Shown: positions 23,545-32,220 of the stretch, in pieces
How the letters are laid out: each line of letters begins with the position of its first letter
How positions within the stretch are numbered: position 1 is the first letter of the stretch
Assembly (NCBI RefSeq): GCF_001552595.1
Contig: NZ_BCRM01000012.1
Coordinates: 62,001-126,000 of the forward strand
DNA from: Rhodococcus erythropolis NBRC 15567
GTDB taxonomy: Bacteria > Actinomycetota > Actinomycetes > Mycobacteriales > Mycobacteriaceae
Direction: 5' to 3'
Length of the DNA: 64,000 nucleotides
Translations under genes and position numbers: made by a program
Notes under the pieces: model-generated
Told to the model about the DNA's origin: nothing
The model's input: the letters and a program-made list of their open reading frames with translations, nothing else
Database searches by the model: none

Positions 23545-24735
23545 TCACTTGATGATCTTGGCAACCTTGCCGGCGCCGACCGTACGGCCGCCTTCGCGAA
23601 TTGCGAAGCGCAGGCCCTCGTCCATGGCGACAGGCTGGATGAGCTTGACGGACATCTCGGTGTTGTCACCGGGCATGACCATCTCGGTGCCCTCAGGCAG
23701 CGTCACGACGCCCGTAACGTCCGTGGTACGGAAGTAGAACTGCGGGCGGTAGTTGTTGAAGAACGGGGTGTGGCGGCCACCCTCGTCCTTCGACAGGATG
23801 TATGCCTGGCCCTCGAACTCCGTGTGGGGAGTCGTGGTGCCCGGCTTGACGACAACCTGTCCACGCTCGACATCTTCGCGCTTGATGCCACGAACGAGCA
23901 GTCCGACGTTGTCGCCGGCCTGGCCCGAGTCGAGCAGCTTGCGGAACATCTCGATACCCGTGACGGTGGTCTTGGTGGAGGTCTCCTTGATGCCGACGAT
24001 CTCCACCTCCTCGTTCACGTTGACCGAGCCACGCTCGATACGACCGGTGACAACCGTGCCACGGCCGGTGATCGTGAAGACATCCTCGACGGGCATGAGG
24101 AAGGGCTTGTCCGTCTCGCGGACCGGGTCCGGAATGGACTCGTCGACTGCAGCCATCAGGTCGAGGATGGACTGCGTCCACTTCGGGTCACCCTCGAGTG
24201 CCTTGAGTGCCGAGATCGGAATGACGGGGGCTTCCTCGTCGAATTCCTGAGCGGCCAGCAGTTCGCGGACCTCCATCTCGACGAGCTCGAGGATCTCGTC
24301 ATCGTCAACCATGTCGGCCTTGTTCAGGGCGACGAGGATGTAAGGAACGCCAACCTGGCGAGCGAGCAGGACATGCTCGCGCGTCTGGGGCATCGGGCCG
24401 TCGGTAGCTGCGACGACGAGGATAGCGCCGTCCATCTGAGCTGCGCCGGTGATCATGTTCTTGATGTAGTCGGCGTGACCCGGTGCATCGACGTGCGCGT
24501 AGTGGCGCTTTTCCGTCTGGTACTCAACATGCGAGATGTTGATCGTGATGCCACGAGCCTTTTCCTCGGGAGCCTTGTCGATCTGATCGAAGGCCGAAGC
24601 CTCGTTCAGGTCGGGGAATGCATCCGCGAGAACCTTGGTGATGGCCGCCGTCGTCGTGGTCTTGCCGTGGTCGACGTGACCAATGGTGCCGATGTTCACG
24701 TGCGGCTTCGTCCGCTCGAACTTCGCCTTCGCCAC
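23545..24735 (-). CDS. tuf: Elongation factor Tu
   Basis: 396 residues with a GTG start ([20 protein letters not shown]). The GTPase motifs are [10 protein letters not shown] (about 19-28), DAPGHADY and NKADMVDD, and domains 2 and 3 are complete, ending in [14 protein letters not shown]. It delivers aminoacyl-tRNA to the ribosome. It is the last gene of the str operon, 125 nt after fusA, with a GGAG sequence upstream of the start. Confidence 0.98.
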   Translation of the reverse strand: MAKAKFERTKPHVNIGTIGHVDHGKTTTTAAITKVLADAFPDLNEASAFDQIDKAPEEKARGITINISHVEYQTEKRHYAHVDAPGHADYIKNMITGAAQMDGAILVVAATDGPMPQTREHVLLARQVGVPYILVALNKADMVDDDEILELVEMEVRELLAAQEFDEEAPVIPISALKALEGDPKWTQSILDLMAAVDESIPDPVRETDKPFLMPVEDVFTITGRGTVVTGRIERGSVNVNEEVEIVGIKETSTKTTVTGIEMFRKLLDSGQAGDNVGLLVRGIKREDVERGQVVVKPGTTTPHTEFEGQAYILSKDEGGRHTPFFNNYRPQFYFRTTDVTGVVTLPEGTEMVMPGDNTEMSVKLIQPVAMDEGLRFAIREGGRTVGAGKVAKIIK

Positions 24736-24860
24736 TTTGTGTCCTCCTGGACTGTTGTTGCTTGCCGTATGCAGCAGTGCGGTTGGTTGTTACTTGGTCG
24801 TGCTTCGTGCCGGAAGCAACCGAGGTCACTTGCCGGCGCGGGCTGGGGAGCTCGCTGTGC

Positions 24861-26963
24861 TTACTCGCCCGTCGCCTTGGCGATGATTTCCTTCGAGACG
24901 TTCGCGGGAACCTCTGCGTAGGAATCGAACACCATGGAGAAGTTCGCACGGCCCTGGGTCTTCGACCGCAGGTCACCGATGTAACCGAACATCTCCGAGA
25001 GCGGAACCAGCGCCTTCACGACACGGGCACCACTGCGTTCCTCCATGGCCTGGATCTGGCCACGGCGGGAGTTGAGGTCGCCGATCACGTCGCCCATGTA
25101 CTCCTCGGGCGTTGTGACCTCGACAGCCATGAGCGGCTCGAGAATGACGGGGCCGGCCTTGCGGGCGGCTTCCTTCAGTGCCTGCGAACCGGCAACCTTG
25201 AACGCCATTTCCGAGGAGTCGACGTCGTGGTAAGCACCATCGAGCAGCGACAGCTTCAGGTTCACGAGCGGGTAGCCGGCGAGAACACCGTACTGCATCG
25301 CGTCCTGCGCACCAGCATCCACGGAGGGGATGTACTCGCGCGGGATACGTCCGCCGGAGACCTTGTTCTCGAACTCGTAGGTAGCACCGTCTTCGCCCAC
25401 GAAAGGCTCCAGAGCGATGATGACCTTTGCGAACTGGCCCGAGCCACCCGTCTGCTTCTTGTGGGTGTAGTCGTGCTTCTCGACCTTCTTGGTGATGGTC
25501 TCGCGGTACGCAACCTGCGGCTTACCGACGTTCGCCTCGACCTTGAACTCGCGACGCATGCGGTCGACGAGGATGTCGAGGTGGAGCTCGCCCATACCGC
25601 CGATGACGGTCTGACCGGTCTCTTCGTCGAGTTCGACCGAGAAGGTCGGATCCTCTTCGGCCAGCTTCTGGATCGCGACGCCCAGCTTTTCCTGGTCGGA
25701 CTTGGTCTTGGGCTCGATGGAGACCTGGATGACCGGCGCGGGGAACGACATCGACTCGAGGACGATGGGGCTCGCCTGATCGCACAAGGTGTCACCGGTG
25801 GTGGTGTCCTTGAGGCCGATCATTGCGTAGATGTGGCCGGCTACGGCCTCGTCTACCGGGTTCTCCTTGTTGGCGTGCATCTGGAAGAGCTTTCCGATGC
25901 GCTCCTTCTTGCCCTTGGTTGCGTTGAGCACCTGAGCGCCCGGATCGATACGACCCGAGTACACGCGGACGAAGGTCAGCTTGCCGAAGAACGGGTGAGC
26001 AGCGATCTTGAAGGCGAGAGCCGAGAACGGCTCTTCCTTGCTCGGCTTGCGAGTGATCTCTACTTCTTCGTCACCGAGCTTGTGGCCGACGACCTCGCCG
26101 ATGTCCAGCGGGTTCGGCAGGTAATCGATGACTGCGTCGAGCATGGGCTGAACGCCCTTGTTCTTGAACGCGGAGCCACAGATGACCGGGTACAGCTCGG
26201 AAGCGACCGTCATCTTGCGGATGGCGCCCTTGATTTCCTCGACCGTGAGCTCTTCGCCGCCGAAGTACTTCTCCATGAGAGCTTCGTCGGACTCTGCAAC
26301 GGTTTCGAGCAGCTTCTCGCGGTACTCTGCAGCCTTCTCGACGAGGTCCGCGGGGATCTCTTCGATGGTCGGCAGTGCACCGGTCGGAACTACGCCGCGC
26401 CAGGTGATGGCACGCATCTCGACCAGGTCGACGACGCCGTCGAAGTCGTCCTCAGCGCCGATGGGCAGCTGGAGAACGAGCGGCTTCGCGCCGAGACGGT
26501 CGATGATGGTCTGGACTGTGAAGTAGAAGTCCGCGCCCATCTTGTCCATCTTGTTGACGAAGCAGATGCGCGGAACGTCGTACTTGGCAGCCTGACGCCA
26601 AACCTGCTCGGACTGCGGCTCGACACCTTCCTTACCGTCGAAGACAGCAACTGCGCCGTCGAGCACGCGCAGCGACCGCTCCACCTCGACCGTGAAGTCG
26701 ACGTGGCCGGGGGTGTCGATGATGTTGATCTGGTTGTTGTTCCAGAAGCAAGTCACGGCGGCAGACGTGATCGTGATGCCGCGTTCCTTCTCCTGCTCCA
26801 TCCAGTCCGTCGTCGACGCACCGTCGTGCGTCTCACCGATCTTGTAATTGACACCGGTGTAGAACAGGATGCGCTCGGTGGTGGTGGTCTTGCCGGCATC
26901 GATGTGCGCCATGATGCCGATGTTGCGGACCTTGTTCAGGTCAGTCAGCACTTCCTGTGCCAC
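24861..26963 (-). CDS. fusA: Elongation factor G
   Basis: 700 residues from GTG 26963 ([28 protein letters not shown]), preceded by GGGGAAG; the upstream ATG at 27035 would add 24 residues foreign to EF-G. GTPase motifs [18 protein letters not shown] and NKMDKMG are intact, and domains II-V are complete to the C-terminal [25 protein letters not shown]. It moves tRNAs and mRNA after peptide bond formation. It belongs to the str operon between rpsG and tuf. Confidence 0.97.
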   Translation of the reverse strand: MAQEVLTDLNKVRNIGIMAHIDAGKTTTTERILFYTGVNYKIGETHDGASTTDWMEQEKERGITITSAAVTCFWNNNQINIIDTPGHVDFTVEVERSLRVLDGAVAVFDGKEGVEPQSEQVWRQAAKYDVPRICFVNKMDKMGADFYFTVQTIIDRLGAKPLVLQLPIGAEDDFDGVVDLVEMRAITWRGVVPTGALPTIEEIPADLVEKAAEYREKLLETVAESDEALMEKYFGGEELTVEEIKGAIRKMTVASELYPVICGSAFKNKGVQPMLDAVIDYLPNPLDIGEVVGHKLGDEEVEITRKPSKEEPFSALAFKIAAHPFFGKLTFVRVYSGRIDPGAQVLNATKGKKERIGKLFQMHANKENPVDEAVAGHIYAMIGLKDTTTGDTLCDQASPIVLESMSFPAPVIQVSIEPKTKSDQEKLGVAIQKLAEEDPTFSVELDEETGQTVIGGMGELHLDILVDRMRREFKVEANVGKPQVAYRETITKKVEKHDYTHKKQTGGSGQFAKVIIALEPFVGEDGATYEFENKVSGGRIPREYIPSVDAGAQDAMQYGVLAGYPLVNLKLSLLDGAYHDVDSSEMAFKVAGSQALKEAARKAGPVILEPLMAVEVTTPEEYMGDVIGDLNSRRGQIQAMEERSGARVVKALVPLSEMFGYIGDLRSKTQGRANFSMVFDSYAEVPANVSKEIIAKATGE

Positions 26964-27120
26964 AGGTTTCTTCCCCGCTCGTTGCTTGGTTTTCGGGTGT
27001 CGGCCGTATCCGGTGTGTTCCACCGTCAAGGCCATGGTCTTTCAATTATGTCTCTGCCGAGGCGAACCTGGCCACCTGCGTCCGGAAACCGGCGAGATGA
27101 TCAGGTCGCCAACGGCGACA

Positions 27121-27159
27121 AGCGTCGGAGCCCCACCCGATGGCAGTTGCTCCGACGCT
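27121..27159 (-). promoter_or_regulatory. 11-bp stem-loop between rpsG and fusA
   Basis: AGCGTCGGAGC (27121-27131) and GCTCCGACGCT (27149-27159) are perfect complements around a 17-nt loop, 5 nt after the rpsG stop. No T-run follows on the minus strand, so it is more likely an attenuation or mRNA-processing element than a full terminator. Confidence 0.6.
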
Positions 27160-27164
27160 TTACA

Positions 27165-27635
27165 TCACCAGCGGTAGTGGGCGAATGCCTTGTTGGCTTC
27201 GGCCATCTTGTGAGTGTCTTCGCGACGCTTCACAGCTGCACCGAGGCCATTGCTGGCATCGAGGAGCTCGTTGGCGAGACGCTCGACCATGGTCTTCTCA
27301 CGACGTGCACGCGAGAAGGTGACCAGCCAGCGCAGTGCCAGCGTGGTGGAACGACCGGGACGAACCTCGACCGGCACCTGGTAGGTAGCGCCACCGACGC
27401 GGCGGCTACGAACCTCGAGTGCAGGCTTGACGTTGTCCAGGGCGCGCTTGAGAGTGACGACTGGATCGGTGCCGGTCTTCTCGCGTGCCTGCTCGAGAGC
27501 CTGGTACACGATTCGCTCTGCGGTGGACTTCTTGCCGTCCAGCAGGATCTTGTTGACGAGCTGCGTCACCAACGGGGAACCGTAAACCGGGTCGTTGATG
27601 AGCGGGCGCTTCGGAGCGGGGCCCTTACGTGGCAT
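27165..27635 (-). CDS. rpsG: 30S ribosomal protein S7
   Basis: 156 residues, the usual bacterial length. [20 protein letters not shown] opens the protein, followed by [16 protein letters not shown] and the conserved [17 protein letters not shown], ending in [10 protein letters not shown]. It nucleates assembly of the 30S head by binding the 3' domain of 16S rRNA. The start codon overlaps the rpsL stop by one base. Confidence 0.98.
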   Translation of the reverse strand: MPRKGPAPKRPLINDPVYGSPLVTQLVNKILLDGKKSTAERIVYQALEQAREKTGTDPVVTLKRALDNVKPALEVRSRRVGGATYQVPVEVRPGRSTTLALRWLVTFSRARREKTMVERLANELLDASNGLGAAVKRREDTHKMAEANKAFAHYRW

Positions 27636-28009
27636 TAGCTCTTCTCCTTCTTGGCGCCGTAGCGGCTGCGTGCCTGCTTGCGACCCTTGACACCCTGGGT
27701 GTCCAGGGAGCCGCGGATGATCTTGTAACGGACACCCGGGAGGTCCTTCACACGACCGCCACGGACGAGCACCATGGAGTGCTCCTGAAGGTTGTGACCT
27801 TCACCGGGGATGTACGCGGTGACCTCGACCGAAGTCGTGAGGCGAACACGTGCGACCTTACGGAGCGCGGAGTTCGGCTTCTTGGGGGTGGTGGTGTACA
27901 CGCGAGTGCACACGCCACGACGCTGCGGGCTGCCCTTGAGGGCTGCCGTCTTGACCTTGGCGGTCTTGTCGCGGCGACCCTTGCGGACCAGCTGGTTGAT
28001 GGTTGGCAT
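27635..28009 (-). CDS. rpsL: 30S ribosomal protein S12
   Basis: 124 residues. [15 protein letters not shown] and [27 protein letters not shown] are canonical. The two lysines where streptomycin resistance usually arises (in TTPKKPNS and GRVKDLPG) are the sensitive wild-type residues. It is first in the str operon, and its long leader lies in 28010-28418. Confidence 0.98.
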   Translation of the reverse strand: MPTINQLVRKGRRDKTAKVKTAALKGSPQRRGVCTRVYTTTPKKPNSALRKVARVRLTTSVEVTAYIPGEGHNLQEHSMVLVRGGRVKDLPGVRYKIIRGSLDTQGVKGRKQARSRYGAKKEKS

Positions 28010-28418
28010 TTACCGGCTTTCTTGTGACGAACAGACTGCTCGAGCGAACTCGGGCCGTTCGAAAACGTGGCTGTTCTGAAATTAGGGATCTAGCAGTTGG
28101 AGCAAGAGAGCTGCTGCTCCTCACCCACCTCAGAGTCTGTACTCAGCACTTTCATGCCGCGCACTGCCCCCGAGGTCGGGCGTGTCGCATACCCCCACAC
28201 AGGCAGCCGGATGCTCGTTCATCAGCAGTTTCTGCTCGAACGCGCGCACGGCAATACCTAGCTAGGCACACAGATCGGCCCGGGCATGCCGGACACGACC
28301 CATAACGATACCTGTCGGCGCGCCACGAGGTCAAAGCGAGGCCACGGTGATAGTGACCTCACGCTCTGACCAGACACTCTGGCTGCAAACTCAGACCACG
28401 CAGCCGGACCGGTCACGA
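28010..28418. other. rpsL upstream region
   Basis: About 410 nt between rpsL and a lipoprotein gene, both on the minus strand. I find no gene here. A small GAGCA/TGCTC inverted repeat lies near 28101-28121. The promoter of the str operon must be within it, but no box pair is clear enough to place. Confidence 0.6.
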
Positions 28419-28964
28419 TCAGATGCTGCGGTTCAACGTCAACGCGCCGAGCTTTGCCGCAGCCTCGCACGGATCCGCGCCGCCCTGCGGCTCGGTGACC
28501 CACCAACCGAACACTCCCCCGGCCGGTGCGCTCGCGCTCACGCCGCAACTCTGCGGATCGGCCGGCTGGCGAACCTCGTAACCGCCACTGCCGTTGATGT
28601 CGATTTTCGCCACCACGTATCCCAGATGTTCGAATGCAGCGCGCTCGTGATCGAGGGTGCCCGTCTCGAACCAGTTGAAGGTGATCTTGATCGGACCCGC
28701 GGCCCCGATGCCGTCCCAACGGCAGATAGCGCCGAAGAACCCACGCCCGACGGCGTCGGCACCCACGGCACCGGCGATCTGCTCGTCGGTGACGGCCTCG
28801 CATTCTTGGAGGACGTTGGCGAATTCCTGGCTGTCACTACCGCCGTAGCTGCCCTCCGCACGGGGAGTCCCGATGACCACCGAGCCGCAGCCTGTCAGCA
28901 GAACCAGCGATCCAGCCAGGGCGAGCCCGATCCGTACGCGCTTCACGGCGCCCTCGAACTTCAC
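28419..28964 (-). CDS. DUF3558 lipoprotein 2
   Basis: 181 residues from a GTG at 28964 that overlaps the stop of the previous gene (GTGA); a second GTG at 28946, inside a near-copy of the same 18 nt, is equally possible. RVRIGLALAGSLVLLTGC is a lipoprotein signal with a cysteine for lipid attachment. The mature part shows the DUF3558 pattern CEAVTDEQIAGAVG, CRWDG, WFETGTLDHERAAFEHLGY and DPCEAAAKLG. Such exported lipoproteins are common in mycolate-containing bacteria; function is unknown. It is translationally coupled to a paralogue. Confidence 0.82.
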   Translation of the reverse strand: MKFEGAVKRVRIGLALAGSLVLLTGCGSVVIGTPRAEGSYGGSDSQEFANVLQECEAVTDEQIAGAVGADAVGRGFFGAICRWDGIGAAGPIKITFNWFETGTLDHERAAFEHLGYVVAKIDINGSGGYEVRQPADPQSCGVSASAPAGGVFGWWVTEPQGGADPCEAAAKLGALTLNRSI

Positions 28965-29509
28965 TGTGCCCTCGAAACTGTTTTTTCCATCAGATCCCGC
29001 GCCACCGTGCATGGATCCGCGGTCGGTGGCAGCAAGCCGTAGGTGATCGACCAGTGCACGAAGTCTCCGCCGAACGCGATACCCAACTCGCACAGCGAAC
29101 CTGCCGTGGACGCGATGAAGCCTTGATGACCGCCGATCGTGATGTCGGCGGCGGGACGTCCGAGCAGGTCGGACCCGGCCCGTTCGCGGCCGATCGGGCT
29201 ACCGCGGTACCAGGAGAAACTGACGCTCGGACCGCTCGAACCAGCGACCTCCCACTGGCAACCGACGCCGTTGCGCGTCGTCGTCGCAAAAGCGCCGAGG
29301 TTGAAGGCATTGACAACTTCTTCGTCGGTCACCGAGCCGCATTCGGCGAACATCGGACCGGGATCGGTGGGTGCGAGCGCCGGCGAACTGGCGTCGTCCC
29401 CCGGCCGATCGGCGGACCCGTCGTCGGAGCTGCAGCCGACCACCGCCGAAAGCACGGCAGCCGAGACCAATACCGAAGTCCCGATCGAAGTGAGGGTGCG
29501 TGCGGCCAT
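28961..29509 (-). CDS. DUF3558 lipoprotein 1
   Basis: 182 residues from ATG 29509. ARTLTSIGTSVLVSAAVLSA and VVGC form the lipoprotein signal and lipobox. The mature protein starts with a Ser/Asp/Pro-rich linker and carries ECGSVTDEEVVNAFN, GCQWEV, SFSWYRGSPIGRERA, GFIASTAGSLCELGIAFGGDFVHWSI and DPCTVARDLMEKT, as in the DUF3558 family. Conserved cysteines could form disulfides outside the cell. First of two paralogous genes overlapping by 4 nt. Confidence 0.85.
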   Translation of the reverse strand: MAARTLTSIGTSVLVSAAVLSAVVGCSSDDGSADRPGDDASSPALAPTDPGPMFAECGSVTDEEVVNAFNLGAFATTTRNGVGCQWEVAGSSGPSVSFSWYRGSPIGRERAGSDLLGRPAADITIGGHQGFIASTAGSLCELGIAFGGDFVHWSITYGLLPPTADPCTVARDLMEKTVSRAQ

Positions 29510-29592
29510 GGAGCCGACTGTACTTCTCGGTGGCCCCCGACACACGCCACGTGCGCACCTCGCTCATCGGTCGCCGCCACGCCGCTACCGAT

Positions 29593-30204
29593 TCAGGGAG
29601 TCGGGACCGGTACCCGAACCAGCGTGGAATCCAATTGCGCCGCCCATTGTTTGACCACCTCGGTGCGTCGACGCGAGTCGTCGGTCAAGACGTCTGCCAG
29701 CCCCAGCCCGCGGGCCAGGTCCAGGGTCGCCTGTACCAAACGGTGCGTCACCGGATCGGAGTCGTCGACACCCAGACTCTCGACGGCCATGCGGTGCGCG
29801 ATGCGCCCGAACCGTTCCTCGAGGGGCAACACGCGGGCCCGCAGGTCGGGGTCGGAGGCAGCGGCCGTCCACACCTGCAGTGCTGCTTTGAACAGAGTTC
29901 CGGTGTAGTACTCGACCAACCGCGAAATGACCGCCTCGGTTCGTCCGGCACCCACCGGAAGGTCGGTCGATTCCTTTCGCGCCTGATCCATCCTGGCGTC
30001 GAACATCACCTCGAGCGCCGCCGTGATGAGGTCCTCGCGGGTCGGGAAGTGATGCTGCATCGCACCGCGGGACACCCCGGCACGCTGGGCGACGACGCTC
30101 ATCGTCGTTGCGCTCCATCCGAGTTCAGCGAGACACTCCACAGTCACTTCGAGCAGGTGGGAGCGCGTGACTCGACTTCGGTCCTGCTTCGGTTCTCGAG
30201 TCAT
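29593..30204 (-). CDS. TetR family regulator of the AtuA-type cluster
   Basis: 203 residues. The helix-turn-helix is at about residues 15-60 (LLEVTVECLAELGWSATTMSVVAQRAGVSRGAMQHHFPTREDLITAA). The ligand-binding part ends with ADVLTDDSRRRTEVVKQWAAQLD. It is the last gene of the AtuA-type operon, 42 nt after the crotonase. By analogy with AtuR and many TetR regulators of acyl-CoA catabolism, it probably represses this operon and is released by an acyl-CoA intermediate; the operator would be expected upstream of 39469. Confidence 0.87.
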   Translation of the reverse strand: MTREPKQDRSRVTRSHLLEVTVECLAELGWSATTMSVVAQRAGVSRGAMQHHFPTREDLITAALEVMFDARMDQARKESTDLPVGAGRTEAVISRLVEYYTGTLFKAALQVWTAAASDPDLRARVLPLEERFGRIAHRMAVESLGVDDSDPVTHRLVQATLDLARGLGLADVLTDDSRRRTEVVKQWAAQLDSTLVRVPVPTP

Positions 30205-30246
30205 CGCGCCGCCATCCTTTCTACCGCTGTGTTCCAGTGCGCAGTT

Positions 30247-31032
30247 CTACTGCGCCCAGGCTGCTGGACGCTTCTGCAAGAAAGACATCATGCCCTCACG
30301 AGCCTCGTCAGAGGAAAACAGCCGGGCCGACTGCGCGATCATCTCCTCGCCGTCACGGTCGAATCCGGCCAGGACCGAACGCGTCGTGATCCACTTCGAT
30401 TCGGCAAGTCCCTGCGGTGAACATTGGCGCAAGGTGCCGAGCAGTTCGGTGATCGACTCCCCCGTGTCCTGCGACGCGGCGGTGACGAGTCCGATGGATT
30501 CGGCCTGGTGCTGGCCGAACTTCTCTCCGGTGAGCAGGTATCGGCTCGCAGATCGCTGGTCGAGCCTCGGTAGGACCGTGAGCGAAATGATGGACGCTGC
30601 CAAACCCAACCGTGATTCCGTCACCGCGAAGGTGCTCGCCGGTCCGGCGACGACGATGTCGCACGCCCCGACAAGACCCATACCCCCGGCTCGGACGTGA
30701 CCGTCGATGCGCCCGATCACCGGCTTGGGAAGCTCGAGAATGCTGCGCAAGAGCGTCAGCATTCCCCGCCCTCGTTCTTTGACGGCCTCTTCCGGTGACG
30801 CGGACGATCCGGAAGCCTCGCTGAGATCGGCTCCCGCACAGAATGTTCCACCGGTGTGGGTGAGCACCACCGCTCGAACTGCCGGATCGGCGGCCGCTGA
30901 CGTCAACCCCGCTTGTAACTCCGTCACCAACCGCGTCGAAATCGCGTTGCGGTTGTGGGGTGAGTCGAGAGTGATCGTGGCAGCACCGCCCGATACGTCG
31001 TACCGTACGTATGGCTTGTCCTGATCCGTCAT
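30247..31032 (-). CDS. Enoyl-CoA hydratase/isomerase family protein
   Basis: 261 residues of the crotonase fold. ITLDSPHNRNAIS, the oxyanion segment TFCAGADLSEAS (about 62-73), GHVRAGGMGLVGACDIVVAG (about 110-130) and TESRLGLAASIISLTVLPR (about 140-160) are recognisable. It would hydrate an unsaturated acyl-CoA produced by the co-transcribed acyl-CoA dehydrogenases or carboxylase. It starts behind GAGGAG and lies 24 nt after the upstream dehydrogenase. Confidence 0.88.
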   Translation of the reverse strand: MTDQDKPYVRYDVSGGAATITLDSPHNRNAISTRLVTELQAGLTSAAADPAVRAVVLTHTGGTFCAGADLSEASGSSASPEEAVKERGRGMLTLLRSILELPKPVIGRIDGHVRAGGMGLVGACDIVVAGPASTFAVTESRLGLAASIISLTVLPRLDQRSASRYLLTGEKFGQHQAESIGLVTAASQDTGESITELLGTLRQCSPQGLAESKWITTRSVLAGFDRDGEEMIAQSARLFSSDEAREGMMSFLQKRPAAWAQ

Positions 31033-31056
31033 GAGTCTCCTCTTCAGTAGGACCGT

Positions 31057-32220
31057 TTAGTACGACCGCGGCAGACCGAGAGAGTGCTGCGAGACGAAGT
31101 TGAGGATCATCTCGCGGCTCACCGGCGCGACGCGGGCGATACGGGCCGCGCCGAGCATGGCGGCCAGTCCGTATTCCTTCGTCAGGCCTGCGCCGCCGTG
31201 CGTCTGGATCGCCTGATCGAGCGCCTTGATGCTGGCTTCGGCGGCGGCGTACTTTGCCATGTTCGCGGCTTCGGCAGCACCGAAATCGTCGCCGCTGTCG
31301 TAGAGCACCGCGGCCTTCTGCATCATCAGCTTGGCGAGCTCGAGTTCGATCTTCACCTGCGCGAGTGGATGCGAAATACCTTGGTGCGCACCGATCGGCG
31401 TCTTCCACACCGTGCGCTCGTTGGCGAACTTCACCGCAGCGTTCAGGGCGTAACGGCCCATGCCGATGGCCATCGACGCACCCAGGATGCGCTCGGGGTT
31501 GAGGCCGGCGAACAACTGCATCAGGGCGGCATCGGCTTCGCCGACCAGAGCGTCGGCCGGCAGCCGTACATCGTCGAGGAACAAGATGAACTGGTGGTCC
31601 GGCTCGATGATGTCCATCTCCATCTGCGTCTTCACGAATCCGGGAGAATCCGTGGGGACGATGAACAGAGCGGGCTTGAGCTTGCCGGTCTTGGAGTCCT
31701 CGGTGCGCGCGACGATGAGGACCGCGTCAGCCTGATCGACACCCGAGATGTAGATCTTGTTGCCGCTCAGGATCCAGTCGTCGCCATCCCTGCGTGCCGT
31801 CGTGGTGATCTGATGAGAGTTGGAACCGGCGTCGGCCTCGGTGATTCCGAACGCCATGATCTTGGAGCCGTCGGCGAGGCTGGGTAGCCACTGCTGCTTC
31901 TGCTCCGCCGTGCCGTACTTGCCGATGATGGTGCCGCAGATGGCCGGGGATACGACAACCAGGAGCAGACCGGCACCCTGCGCCGCCAATTCCTCCTGCA
32001 CCAGCGCGAGTTCGTAGATACCGGCACCGCCCCCGCCGTATTCCTCCGGCAGGTTGACGCCCAGGAATCCGAGTTTGCCCGCCTCGTTCCACAATTCGGT
32101 GAGCGGCTCACCCTTGCGCGCCTTGGGCAGCACGTAGTCGACGTAGTTGAAGCGCTCACCCAGTTTGGAAACGGATGCCCGCAGTTCCTTCTGCTCTTCG
32201 GTTTCGATGAAACTCATCAT
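31057..32220 (-). CDS. Acyl-CoA dehydrogenase (cluster copy 2)
   Basis: 387 residues from ATG 32220, which overlaps the biotin carboxylase stop (ATGA). The flavin-fold motifs are FGITEADAGSNSHQITTTARRDGDDWILSGNKIYISGVDQ (about residues 120-160), then the C-terminal IQTHGGAGLTKEYGLAAMLGAARIARVAPVS with the FAD-contact region. It oxidises an acyl-CoA to the 2-enoyl-CoA, passing electrons to ETF. In the Atu/Liu type pathways this step precedes carboxylation or hydration. Substrate is not predictable from sequence. Confidence 0.9.
   Translation of the reverse strand: MMSFIETEEQKELRASVSKLGERFNYVDYVLPKARKGEPLTELWNEAGKLGFLGVNLPEEYGGGGAGIYELALVQEELAAQGAGLLLVVVSPAICGTIIGKYGTAEQKQQWLPSLADGSKIMAFGITEADAGSNSHQITTTARRDGDDWILSGNKIYISGVDQADAVLIVARTEDSKTGKLKPALFIVPTDSPGFVKTQMEMDIIEPDHQFILFLDDVRLPADALVGEADAALMQLFAGLNPERILGASMAIGMGRYALNAAVKFANERTVWKTPIGAHQGISHPLAQVKIELELAKLMMQKAAVLYDSGDDFGAAEAANMAKYAAAEASIKALDQAIQTHGGAGLTKEYGLAAMLGAARIARVAPVSREMILNFVSQHSLGLPRSY

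Noticed and set aside
24762-27638. 958-codon plus-strand ORF opposite fusA and rpsG
   Set aside because: It is an antisense shadow caused by the GC-rich third positions of the highly expressed genes beneath it; the translation is Val/Leu/Asp/Arg-rich with no domain.
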